Assembly (NCBI GenBank): GCA_009760855.2
Contig: WPIO01000104.1
Coordinates: 1,427,501-1,445,000 of the forward strand
Origin: Cristatella mucedo
Taxonomy: Eukaryota; Bryozoa; Phylactolaemata; Cristatellidae
Length of the DNA stretch: 17,500 bases
Reading direction: 5' to 3'
The notes beneath the pieces were generated by a model. It did no database searches. It had not been told where the DNA came from and saw only the letters and a program-made list of their open reading frames with translations. Every line of letters begins with the position of its first letter. Positions within the stretch are counted from its first letter, which is position 1. Shown in pieces: positions 8,569 through 16,853 of this stretch. The position numbers and the translations under genes were made by a program.

Positions 8569-8651
8569 TAGAAAGAGATTCAGTTCTCTGAGGCGCTGTG
8601 CAAATGTATTATTATTATTACTACTATTATTATATTATTATTATTATTATC
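8569..8651 (+). mobile_element. SINE/L2-type 3' tail with (ATT)n end
   Basis: TAGAAAGAGATTCAGTTC, then CTGAGGCGCTGTGCAAATG, followed by an ATT/ACT repeat of about 45 bp. The first part closely matches the minus-strand copy at 2573-2662. It abuts the oppositely oriented LINE fragment at 8358-8568, so either two insertions met here or one insertion was rearranged. Confidence 0.6.
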
Positions 8652-8925
8652 CAGATCGTCGAAGTGATTAGAAAATCGAGCCTCATCGGCAGCTTATGGG
8701 GTCACACCGGGTCGCTTTCCCGGGAAGGATTATGAATGAGTGAGAAGAATCTTACCGTTAGCAACGAGCTGCGGTTGACTTTGCGGACCGCGCCTGTTTG
8801 TTTCTCAAAAGGAAAGTAAAAAAAAAGAATTCTTTGCAGCCTCACAAACCGGACGAGTAGCTATCTCGTTCCGCGAGATGTCGGTAAGATGGTTTCACGG
8901 CGGCCGAGCCGAAAGAGCGCCCGAA

Positions 8926-9432
<507 letters not shown>

Positions 9433-9751
9433 ACGTGAGGTCTGCGTAAAAATCACGAAGCCGAAAACAGAGGAAAACGGCATAGAGCTTAGTTCAGTCG
9501 CCGAAGATCCTCCTGCCGCGCTTATCCGATTGGAGGCCGTAAGTGACCGCTGCCGTTATTTTGTCGCCGCATATGTCGCGAACGGAGCGACGGCGCCAGT
9601 TTCACCGTCGCCCCGCCGCATAGGTCTTCACGACCGTGAACTGAGCAATGAGCCATGAGGCGGCAATGAGCCGAACGCGAGAAGTGTGCGGAGTGCACTG
9701 CTAGCACGCGTAGGCATACGTAGCAAACGTAGGACGCGCGGCTAGCGGCGG

Positions 9752-9783
9752 GCGGCGTGCACTTGGAGCGGCGTGCACTCAGA
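9752..9783. repeat. 16-bp tandem duplication
   Basis: GCGGCGTGCACTTGGA is followed by GCGGCGTGCACTCAGA; two differences in 16. Confidence 0.8.
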
Positions 9784-9918
9784 TCGGCCGAGCCGGTGCG
9801 AGCGGAGAAAAGCTTGGAAAAAACGTAGATGCAAAAAAATGCCAAGAAGAAATGCCGACGAGTACAGTGCGTCGATACCGGGTTGCGAACGTCTCGGCTT
9901 GCGAACGCTTGCGGGTTT

Positions 9919-9984
9919 CGAACGCCTGGAAGCAATCGATCGTCGACTCAGCGAACGCCTGGGAACAATCGATAGTCGACTCAG
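9919..9984. repeat. 33-bp tandem duplication
   Basis: Two adjacent 33-bp copies begin with CGAACGCCTGG and end with GTCGACTCAG; three differences. Each contains GTCGAC, and both carry ATCGAT. Looser CGAACG-containing copies lie on both sides, so this may be the best-preserved part of an older array. Confidence 0.85.
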
Positions 9985-10259
9985 CGCTTACACCTCGGCT
10001 TACGAACACTTCCGGATTACGGAAATCATGGCTGGCAGAAAAATGATGCGCCTCGGATCACGAGATCGGTTCTTCGCTACGAAATAAACTCGCTGGCTGT
10101 TGTAGGAGCTTGGCAAGTTTGAAAGAGCGTCGTAAGACGGAGCCGCAAAACGGATCCGTATGAAGCTTTCCATGAAGCATGGCACCGGAAGGCAAAACAG
10201 TTCACACCAATTTATCGAGCGCTCATCGCACTTAAGTCTCGAAGAGGCAACAATTGTAG

Positions 10260-11240
10260 GATGCTGACTATACTCAGCTGTTTTGTCATTCAAACCGTCG
10301 GAATCTGCTGCAGCAACTGAGAAACTGAATGCTTGCCTTGCCGACATTCGATCCTGGATGTCGGAAACGTTCCTGAAACTAAATGACGATAGAACCAAAC
10401 TGCTGCTCACAGGACACCCTAAGCGTGTGGCCGGATTAAAAGGCTTTGCTCTTCTAATAGGTGATGCCGTTGTGCGACCATCACCACGTGCTTGAAATTG
10501 AGGTGTCGTTTTCGACAGCTGCCTCAATTTTAAAAGCTTCATTCGGAAGACTGCTTCTACAGCTAGCTATAACGTCCCATCAATATCCAAGATTAGGAGC
10601 GGTCTTCCACAGAGGCTTATAAAAATTTAACTAGCTCCTTAGTTCTGTCTCGGCTTGATTATTGCAATTCTCTTTTGGCTGGGCTACCAAAGAAAGCAAC
10701 TCGGCCACTGCAGCTGACTATGAATATGACTGCAAGGCTAGTTTTCAAGTCCCAGAGGATTGAGCACTTGTCTCCTCTGCTAAAAGAGCTAGGATGGATG
10801 CCGGTTGAGCAACGGATACAGAGGAAAGTTCCTACGCTGACCCACAAGGCCCGCCACGGCTTGGCTCCTTCGTACCTAGCTGAACTGCTGCACCAGTTTC
10901 AGCCTATTCGTGCCCTCAGGTCCGGTGTGGACAATAAATTAGCTGTTACATTCCTCAGCTTAAAGACCGTTGGCGACAAAAGTTTTGGCTCTGCATGTCC
11001 TAGACTGTGGAGCTCACTTCCACATTTTTTGCGCAACGACAATTACTCTCCTACTGCCGACTATGGCTCATCCTTTCCAGCCGTCCTGAGCTGCTACTTC
11101 CATGCTACTCACTACCTCAACTGCTCTCCTGACTCGGCTATGCTTCTCACTTTCTCTTCGTTGCCAGATATGAAGTCTCTTGGCTACCGAATCCGTACTG
11201 AAAGCAGCTTAGGCTGTGAGTGCGCTTGCAAAACTGCAAA
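10260..11240 (+). pseudogene. L2-clade LINE reverse transcriptase, C-terminal half, decayed
   Basis: This is a 5'-truncated non-LTR retrotransposon. It begins at the reverse-transcriptase active site: codons from 10260 read D-A-D-Y-T-Q-L where the family has Y-A-D-D-T-Q-L, so two catalytic-motif residues are changed. A single-base loss next to it shifts the frame. The next frame (10283-10495) carries a stretch ending CLADIRSWMSETFLKLNDDR, the conserved post-palm thumb segment. A further shift and stops lie in 10496-10674. The last frame (10675-11277) has SRLDYCNSLLAGLP just before and within it, then GWMPVEQRI, HGLAPSYLAELL, GDKSFGSACPRLWSSLP and the C-terminus. The 3' region ends in GCTTAGGCTGTGAGTGCGCT. 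The order and wording of these motifs are those of L2-clade elements. The copy cannot encode an active enzyme. A related 3' fragment lies inverted at 8358-8568. Confidence 0.9.
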
Positions 11241-11364
11241 CGATCCGGACTACGAACGACCTGGATGCGGGAGTTAAGGATGCCGGAGGTTCACCGGCCG
11301 GCGTACCGCCGCACTGGCGAGGATAGGCACCCGCCCGCCCGGCGCGGGTCAGTCGATCGAGCAC

Positions 11365-11392
11365 GAGTTCAGAGTTCAGAATTCAGAGTTCT
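11365..11392. repeat. 7-bp tandem repeat, four units
   Basis: GAGTTCA GAGTTCA GAATTCA GAGTTCT: a short tandem array between the LINE and the 68-bp palindrome. Confidence 0.8.
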
Positions 11393-11453
11393 GCGCGAGT
11401 TCGGTAGCCTTCGGTGCGAAACTTCTACGCCGCCGCGCCGCGCCGCCTCCGGG

Positions 11454-11521
11454 AGTTACTCTAACGAAGCCGCTGCCGCGCGGCCGCGCGGCCGCGCGGC
11501 AGCGGCGTCGTTAGAGGAACT
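11454..11521. repeat. 68-bp loopless palindrome
   Basis: Two 34-bp arms meet with no spacer at 11487/11488; the centre reads CGGCCGC|GCGGCCG. Only two of 34 pairs are mismatched (11458/11517 and 11468/11507). It lies 11 bp upstream of the SINE at 11533. It is not a microsatellite product: the outer arms (AGTTACTCTAACGAAG) are unique sequence. Confidence 0.92.
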
Positions 11522-11532
11522 TTACGAAACTT

Positions 11533-11675
11533 GCCGAGCTGGTTTGGTCTAGCGGTTAAGGTGCTCGCCCCGACCAAGGTCTGACCGAGGTCGTGGGCTC
11601 GAGCCCCGAGGCACATGTGAAGCGCCTGAATAGAGAATAAGTTCTCTTAGGACGCTATATAAATGAATTATAACG
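11533..11675 (+). mobile_element. tRNA-derived SINE with L2-type tail, copy A
   Basis: The tRNA-like head starts GCCGAGCTGG. TGGTCTAGCGG at 11545-11555 matches the RNA polymerase III A-box TRGYNNARNGG at every position. GGCTCGAGCCC at 11596-11606 is a B-box variant with two changes from GGTTCGANTCC, at the expected distance. The tail reads GTGAAGCGCC, a spacer, then GACGCTATATAAATGAATTA, the AAGCGC...GCGCTATATAAAT arrangement typical of L2 LINE 3' ends. A second copy is at 12782-12950. No clear target-site duplication was found. Confidence 0.85.
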
Positions 11676-12095
11676 TCCGTCCGGAAATCAGCCTCATCGT
11701 AAGTCTCGTTCCGCAAGAGAAGGCGCGAGAGCGCCCATCCCAACATCAGGGCGGTAGGCGTGCGGTGGATTTTCGGTGCAACGCAGCCCCAGCCGCCGGA
11801 TAAGATACCGGATGTGCGTGCGGTGCAATAAATCGCCAGGCTTGATCGAAGTGGCTGCGACTCATATTAACCCTGTTCGCGCCACAGCGAGGAGTTGTCG
11901 CTCTATGCGAGCCGGATTAGGACCGCTCACAGATGTCAATTGTGGCGGTTCCTAAACTAAAATGATTGGCAGCAGGCAGCGATCTCGCAATCTACTGCGG
12001 CGTGTACAGTTGCGCAAGTCAGTTGCCCCGCTGTCAGTCGGCGGTGTCGCTTCTGGCTTTCGAGCGAGCTTTTCGCGATTACGACGCCCCGATGG
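11676..12095. other. Intergenic stretch, no gene recognised
   Basis: Mixed composition. Short frames only, none with a domain. An AATAAA hexamer at about 11827 has no assignable transcript. Confidence 0.4.
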
Positions 12096-12096
12096 T

Positions 12097-12140
12097 GTAT
12101 ATATATGTATACTTACATATATACATATATATATATATAC
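12097..12140. repeat. TA/CATA microsatellite
   Basis: Imperfect TATATATGTATAC...CATATATACATATATATATATATAC. Confidence 0.85.
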
Positions 12141-12300
12141 AACCCGATGGTTAGGAGCTGCGAGCTGCGGCCGCCGAATTTAAACTGGAGGGACCGAAAG
12201 TACTAGAAAGTCGCGATAGGCCTGGATGCTCATGAGCGGCGCGATATGCAATCGCGAGCGTAGTGAGGTAGGTTCGCGTACTGCTAGCGACCTTGCCAGC

Positions 12301-12340
12301 GCGCGAGAAGGCGCGAGAAAGCGCGAGAAGGCGCGAGAAG
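12301..12340. repeat. 10-bp minisatellite, four units
   Basis: Four adjacent copies of GCGCGAGAAG with one change in the second (GCGCGAGAAA). A single related AGGCGCGAGAG lies at about 11720. Confidence 0.9.
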
Positions 12341-12570
12341 CCTGACCGCGGGCAGCTGGCCACAGCGGACGACCCCTTTTCAGCAGGCGGCCATTTTTCC
12401 TTGGCACCCATTTTCATTTTTCATTGTTCCGTTGCCGGCTGAGCCAGATTGACTTGACTTTCAAGACTCTGAGGATCGGCGTCGCAGCTCATGCTACAGC
12501 AATCAGTCAGATCTGCTCTGGGCACAGTGCTCATTGCGGGCTGTTCAACGTGGTCGCCAGCGTATGTTTG

Positions 12571-12680
12571 TATTTACGTTAAGGTGAACGTGTTTTTTTA
12601 AGATGGGTCCGCGCTTGTATTATTATTATTTACGTGAAAGTGAACGCGTTTGGTAAAGTTTGGTAAGATGGGTCTGCGCT
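12571..12680. repeat. ~45/54-bp direct repeat around a TAT tract
   Basis: TATTTACGTTAAGGTGAACG...AAGATGGGTCCGCGCT (12571-12615) is repeated as TATTTACGTGAAAGTGAACG...TAAGATGGGTCTGCGCT (12627-12680). The second copy carries an internal duplication of TTTGGTAAAG/TTTGGTAAG. A short TATTATTATT tract separates them. Confidence 0.85.
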
Positions 12681-12781
12681 CCCACCCACCCATCGGTTGG
12701 GGCTCGCTGGAAGGTGGCTTGAGCCACTGCAGGTCCGTGCGTCGGCATGGAATTTAGACCTCGGCGACAGCCTCTATACAA

Positions 12782-12950
12782 GCCGAGCTGGTGTGACCCT
12801 GCGGCGTAAGGTGCTCGCCCAGACCAAGCAAGGTCGAGGTCGGCCGGGGTCACGGCGCTCGAGCGCCTCCGCCGCGGCACATGCGAAGCGCCCGAAATAG
12901 AGATTAAGCTCTCTCTGGGCGCTATACACAAATGAATTATATTTATAAAA
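12782..12950 (+). mobile_element. tRNA-derived SINE with L2-type tail, copy B
   Basis: Same head start (GCCGAGCTGG) and same GTAAGGTGCTCGCCC block as copy A, but the A box is degraded (GTGACCCTGCGG) and the B-box region reads GCGCTCGAGCGCC within a slightly longer segment. The tail GCACATGCGAAGCGCCC...TCTGGGCGCTATACACAAATG, then AATTATATTTATAAAA, matches copy A block for block. Degraded promoter boxes suggest an old, inactive copy. Confidence 0.82.
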
Positions 12951-13257
12951 GCCGTTTCGCTCAGCCCGGTAATCCAGGGAATCCGAGAGACTGAGCACAG
13001 TCTCCCCTCCCCCGTCGGCCCCGGCCCGCCGTTTGTCAGGATCGGCAGCCGATTTGTCAGTCGATCAGCTGCACTGGCCGCGAGTAACCACATGTGACGC
13101 TGCGCACGTGACGAGCGACTCGCACCGCAGCGAACGCGCCGAAAATAAATTCAGCTTCTGACACGCGCGTTGTGTCCGGGTGGTCCTCGTGGTCGCTATG
13201 TCCTCGCTGGGTCGCCTGTAGCGCACTGGGCGAGCAACATGCAGAGACAATCGCGTA
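12951..13257. other. Intergenic stretch, no gene recognised
   Basis: Mixed GC-rich sequence with short overlapping frames only; no domain, repeat or splice-bounded exon was recognised. Confidence 0.4.
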
Positions 13258-13260
13258 AAG

Positions 13261-13389
13261 ATGGCGGCCAAACATGGCTACGTCACGCTCGAGCCTCGCC
13301 TACTGGCCAGGTCGTCGGTCGTACATGAATGGCCAGGTCGTAAGTCGTACATGAGCCTCTTTACATCGTACATTTTATATTTTATGTAA
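13261..13389 (+). CDS. Small ORF (42 aa) in a YY1/Kozak context, unknown function
   Basis: The ATG lies in AAGATGGCGGCC (13258-13269), an exact YY1-type element that commonly overlaps start codons in CpG-rich metazoan promoters. TACGTCACG, a CRE half-site-like string, follows at 13279. The frame gives 42 residues beginning MAAKHGYVTLEP and ending in a hydrophobic SLFTSYILYFM. It is lengthened by the 26-bp tandem duplication at 13304-13355. The stop lies within TATGTAAGC, so the last bases could also be read as a splice donor (GTAAGC at 13386), making this a possible first coding exon. It matches no family I recognise, and a random short frame is quite possible. Confidence 0.2.
   Translation: MAAKHGYVTLEPRLLARSSVVHEWPGRKSYMSLFTSYILYFM
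13304..13355. repeat. 26-bp tandem duplication
   Basis: Two adjacent copies of TGGCCAGGTCG..GTCGTACATGA (13304-13329 and 13330-13355), three differences. Confidence 0.88.
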
Positions 13390-13412
13390 GCATATAGCGC
13401 CTCAAGGCTCGC
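13370..13412 (-). mobile_element. Possible L2-type tail remnant, minus strand
   Basis: On the minus strand it reads GAGCCTTGAGGCGCTATATG, then CTTACATAAAATATAAAATG. The TTGAGGCGCTATAT core followed by AT-rich sequence resembles the tails at 8569, 11630 and 12900. It is short and has no recognisable body, so chance cannot be excluded. Confidence 0.35.
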
Positions 13413-14411
13413 AAACTGCGGCTTATCGCGCGGGCTATTTCGTAGGCGGTTTTATCCGTTCAAAGTCAGTCGCCAGGTTGTGGTTCATGATCGCGCGACA
13501 GGCGACAATCCCATGAATCATAATCGCTCGTCGTTGCACCTCGGCTTGCACTGCTTGGCACCCGAAGCTTGGCGCGTGCGCGCCCTTTAGACAGGGCTGC
13601 TACTTCTGCAGCACTCAGCCGCCGCCGCCGCACGAAGGAGGCGGCCTTCACCTTAGCCAGCTTTCGAAGCTGGCTTTCGAAGCTTCGAGATCTCCCGCTT
13701 CTGCCGGAAATTGTCGTTCGTCGACTAGGAATGGCGGCGCGCGCGCTACTAGCGAAGCGCTTCCGGTGGCTTCAGCTTCCCTGGACTCGCATGAAGCGGA
13801 GAGACTCGCATGAAGCCGCTGCGGCTCGTTTGTAAACGCATTTCCACTGGAGCTGAGCTGCGATCGTCGGTAGAAGTGACCGCGTTTCGCCTGGTCACGT
13901 GTCTCGACAGCCGGTTTCGCAGGCGCGAGCGGTGCGGCGGCGGCTCGCTCACGCGTGACGCGCGACCGGATGTGCTTGCAGGATCTTCTATGGCGGCCAC
14001 TCGCCAAACACCAAATGCGTGGCCATGGGGAAGAGAGGCGAGTACTGCTACGCCGGCCGAGCGCCACCGTACGCCGACTTCTGCCCGTGCGAAGGGCGGG
14101 CACGCTGCGAGCCATTGTCGGCCACCAGCCACGTCGGCCAATGCCTGTAGCCCAGGCGGTGCGGGCCGCGAGTGCGGCGACGTCGTCCGCAGGTCTGGAG
14201 AGGCAACGGAAGAAGCGCCCCCGTGAGGCGGCGGCGGCGGGGCGAGAGCTCGGTGCAGTCTGCAGACGACGCGTTAGGCAGCGCCCGAGTGTGCAGCGAT
14301 AGAGAGAGAGAATGGTGGAAAAAGAACTCGCCAAAGTGTTTCTCTTTCTGCCTGAGAACTTGCTTCCCGTCGCTTGCCGATGCTTGAGCGCGAGTTGCTG
14401 ATATTTTGAAA
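13413..14411. other. GC-rich stretch, no gene recognised
   Basis: CpG-rich from about 13550 to 14300. Long overlapping frames (up to 292 codons on the minus strand, running into the TA microsatellite) produce Arg/Ser/Ala-rich or Tyr-Ile repeat products without domains. CAGCTTTCGAAGCTGG at 13660-13675 is a perfect 16-bp palindrome, and TTTCGAAGCT recurs just after it. Confidence 0.4.
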
Positions 14412-14426
14412 AATATATGTATATAT

Positions 14427-14523
<97 letters not shown>

Positions 14524-14547
14524 CATATATATATATATATATATATC
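14412..14547. repeat. Compound (TA)n-(CATA)n-(TA)n microsatellite
   Basis: A TA run with TGTA/CATA interruptions passes into eight or so ATAC units at about 14488-14520 and then back to TA. The Tyr-Ile and Met-Tyr-Val frames are artefacts. Confidence 0.97.
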
Positions 14548-15058
14548 CGGTGCAATGGAGGTGACTCATATGAAAATACAAGCGCAACGTTTTCGGTAAT
14601 GGCTGGGATTGCTGAAAAAAATTTCTGAACTATTGCTATTGACTGATTATGACACGTGGTCGCTCTGTTGGCGTGCGAGGTCGTCGCCGCTGCTGACCGT
14701 TGCTGACCGTTGCCGCAGATTGGAAGATCTCGTCAGCCAAGCCGCGACGCGTCGGCTCGATTAAACTAGAAAACGCAAAAAAGAACAAGTTTCGCTTAGC
14801 ACCACAAGAAACCGAATCAGCTTCTAGGCACTTGCAGATATGCAGCGGCGAAATAGTGATCATTTTCCCTACACTTTCGTGCTGCATGAGAAATCGCAAG
14901 ATCGCACTTCTTTCCCGCGCTTCCTCCTGAGGGGAGTGAATGCAAAGCAAAACGTCTGTACACAATGTCTTACACATCCGACAAGTCAATGATAGTAATG
15001 CCAAAAAAAATGAGTGACGCGAACGTGGAGCCTCTGCGTTTAGGCACTGCTGCCGGCG
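14548..15058. other. AT-balanced stretch, no gene recognised
   Basis: A 76-codon plus-strand frame (14700-14930) and a longer minus-strand frame overlap here without recognisable domains. TTGCTGACCG is tandemly repeated at about 14690-14710. Confidence 0.4.
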
Positions 15059-15066
15059 TATATAAA
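15059..15066 (+). promoter_or_regulatory. TATA-box-like element
   Basis: TATATAAA sits alone in otherwise GC-rich sequence (GCCGGCG before, TGAGTCC after), which is better than the many TATA strings inside AT microsatellites. The following ~100 bp are GC-rich and contain a donor-like GTGAGC at 15160. No downstream coding exon could be attached to it. Confidence 0.3.
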
Positions 15067-15599
15067 TGAGTCCAGCGAAACGTCTAGAAATAAAGCCTCC
15101 GCTTCGCTTCCGCGCTCGCAGAGATCTGCTGCTGCGACTGCTGCTGCCCACCTCCGCTGGTGAGCGGAGCGGCTTAGCGCGATGGTGTCGCTTCGACGGT
15201 GTCGCTGCGCCGCCGGCCGCCCAGTGGCTAGTTTCTGTACGCGACTCAGGAGCCACGCGTCCTCCGGGCTGCCCCCCCCCCCCCGAGGATCGGTGGGTGA
15301 AGCCGAAGCGAGCAGTCATCGTACCGGGTGCGTGGATGGGCCTGAGGGTGAGGGTGAGGCTGTGCAGTCATCCGATTTTCGCGGTTTAACCTCGCTCCAG
15401 GCTCGAGCCGAGGAGGAGCCGCCATCGGCTCCGAAGCGCATGCTGAGCGCTCCGAGAACGGCTGCACTCGCCCGACGGCTGCTCTCGACCTGGCGGCCAT
15501 GCGCCAAGCGGCCTCGCCGCGGCGGCTCGCTCAGCGTGCGGCGTCGGGTTACTGGATTTTCATGCCCATATTTCGAAGGCGATCTCCGTGTCCAGTGGC
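15067..15599. other. GC-rich stretch with a C13 run, no gene recognised
   Basis: The run of 13 C lies at 15272-15284. CTGAGGGTGAGGGTGAGG at about 15340 is a short GAGGGT repeat. The open frames here have no domains and pass through the homopolymer. Confidence 0.4.
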
Positions 15600-15643
15600 G
15601 GGGGTGGGGGACGTGGGTGGGAGCGCTCCCCCCCCCCCCCCCC
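15600..15643. repeat. G-quadruplex motif followed by C16
   Basis: Four G-tracts (G5 at 15600-15604, G5 at 15606-15610, G3 at 15615-15617, G3 at 15619-15621) with loops of 1, 4 and 1 nt satisfy the G3+N1-7 pattern on the plus strand. Six bases later a run of 16 C (15628-15643) follows, which could pair with the G tracts or form an i-motif. Homopolymer length may be affected by sequencing error. Confidence 0.85.
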
Positions 15644-15849
15644 GGCGCGGCAACACTGGCCCGCCCACTCTCCTGCCTGGGCCGTGGCCTCGGCGGTGGC
15701 GGAGCGCACTTGCAGAATTGTTTTGATGACGCTCCGACCTTCGGACAGACAGTTTTTCTCGCGCGCCATATCCAGGAAAGAGCGGCAGCTGAACTGCTTG
15801 CAGTGCTTAGCTGCGCGGCCATTGGCCGATGACACTGGAGCCGTCGCCA

Positions 15850-15869
15850 GGGGGGGGGGGGGGAGGGAG
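15850..15869. repeat. G14 homopolymer with G-rich extension
   Basis: 14 consecutive G (15850-15863), then AGGGAGG: the third long G/C homopolymer within 600 bp. Confidence 0.9.
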
Positions 15870-16772
15870 GCCGTCCTCCAATTTCATTCGGATCGGTCTC
15901 GTGGCTGGTTCCTGCTGCCACGTAGCTGCCCGGGAAGCATTTAACTCGCCATCGCCGCTGCCACTACGGCGGCGGCGGTGGCGGCGCTGGCTGACAGTCG
16001 GCGGCAAGTGATGTTGCCTTCGGCGGTGACGGCGCCAGCCACCGAGCTACGGCTGCGTTTGAGCAGGCGTTCTGGCTCAGCAGAGCGAGCTCCTAGCTCG
16101 GGGCTCACAGTGGGAGCCCACAACGAGGCCGCTGTCTGGGCCTCGCCGCTCCTCCTCAGGCCTCGCCGCGACGCAGCGCCCACTGCACGGTCACGGCAGC
16201 GGCAGCGGCGGCTGCCGCCACCGCCGGGCCGCCGCCGCGCCGGGCCGCCGCCGCACCGCGGGTGCAGTTTCACGAGGACTGTGCAGCCTAATCCTAATCC
16301 TAGGCAGCAATGCAGCAGTTATTGACAGCGGCAGAATGCGTGCATTTTAAGCACGTGTCTAGCACGCAGAGACAATGAATGGCCCTACGTCCCTGTCATG
16401 GCGCCAGCTTCTTCCGGCGGCGCAGCCTCCTCGAGCGGGCGCCTCGAGCTCGCGTGGCGTCGCCCCGACGCGAGCGTCCCGCTGACCGAAAGTGCCGCTC
16501 GCGCTCTCCACTCGCTCGCGGTGCTTTCCCAATCCCAAGCCTGAGCCAAGATCGACAAATCCCAAGCAGAGGATCCGGACTGACCATCCATCAAGTTCGA
16601 AGAAGTTTTTTTGCGGGAATGCCAGCCGTTTCCGTATTTCGCCAGTACATCCGGGATTCCAGTGCGCCAATCTGTCATCGTCGAATGCCAAGATTAGCTT
16701 CACTAAGAGCGTGGTGGAATCGCAGGCGCACAATCAAACAATGCCGACCGTCAGCTCCGTCTCCTTGGTCGC
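15870..16772. other. GC-rich to mixed stretch, no gene recognised
   Basis: CpG- and CCG-rich to about 16260, then more balanced. Overlapping frames on both strands lack domains. A 210-codon plus-strand frame starts at 16492 and crosses the hairpin at 16773-16853; see the rejected items. Confidence 0.4.
16225..16256. repeat. 16-bp tandem duplication in CCG-rich DNA
   Basis: CGGGCCGCCGCCGCGC is followed by CGGGCCGCCGCCGCAC, one difference. Confidence 0.85.
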
Positions 16773-16853
16773 ACCCCTGTTGTCAGCGCCACGCCTTGCG
16801 AACGCATTCTGCGATCTAGCAGGCACGTTCGCAATGCGTGGCGCTGACAGGGT
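16773..16853. repeat. ~81-bp imperfect hairpin
   Basis: The main arms are 16781-16804 and 16826-16849: 24 bp with a single mismatch, beginning TGTCAGCGCCACGC and ending GCGTGGCGCTGACA. Outside them ACCC (16773-16776) pairs with GGGT (16850-16853) across a 4-nt bulge. Inside, CTGC and GCAG flank the apical GATCTA. The layout (long stem, small loop, bulges) resembles a pre-miRNA-size foldback or a tiny inverted-repeat element. Confidence 0.85.

Larger units (their letters stand above)
9433..10259. other. Mixed intergenic stretch with short duplications
   Basis: No recognised gene. A 104-codon frame at 9773-10087 owes part of its length to the 33-bp duplication at 9919-9984 and shows no domain. 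Several further copies of TTGCGAACG/TTTCGAACG/TTACGAACA lie between 9880 and 10010. Confidence 0.4.

Noticed and set aside
11220-11552. 110-codon frame after the LINE
   Set aside because: Overlaps the LINE end, the 7-bp repeat, the 68-bp palindrome and the SINE head; compositional.
13648-14526. 292-codon minus-strand frame
   Set aside because: Begins inside the TA/CATA microsatellite and continues through CpG-rich DNA with Arg/Ser/Ala-rich product; competing plus-strand frames of similar quality overlap it.
16287-16304. CCTAATCCTAATCCTAGG, resembling an arthropod telomere repeat (TTAGG)
   Set aside because: Only about three units, with an extra T between the CCTAA units; not an interstitial telomeric array.
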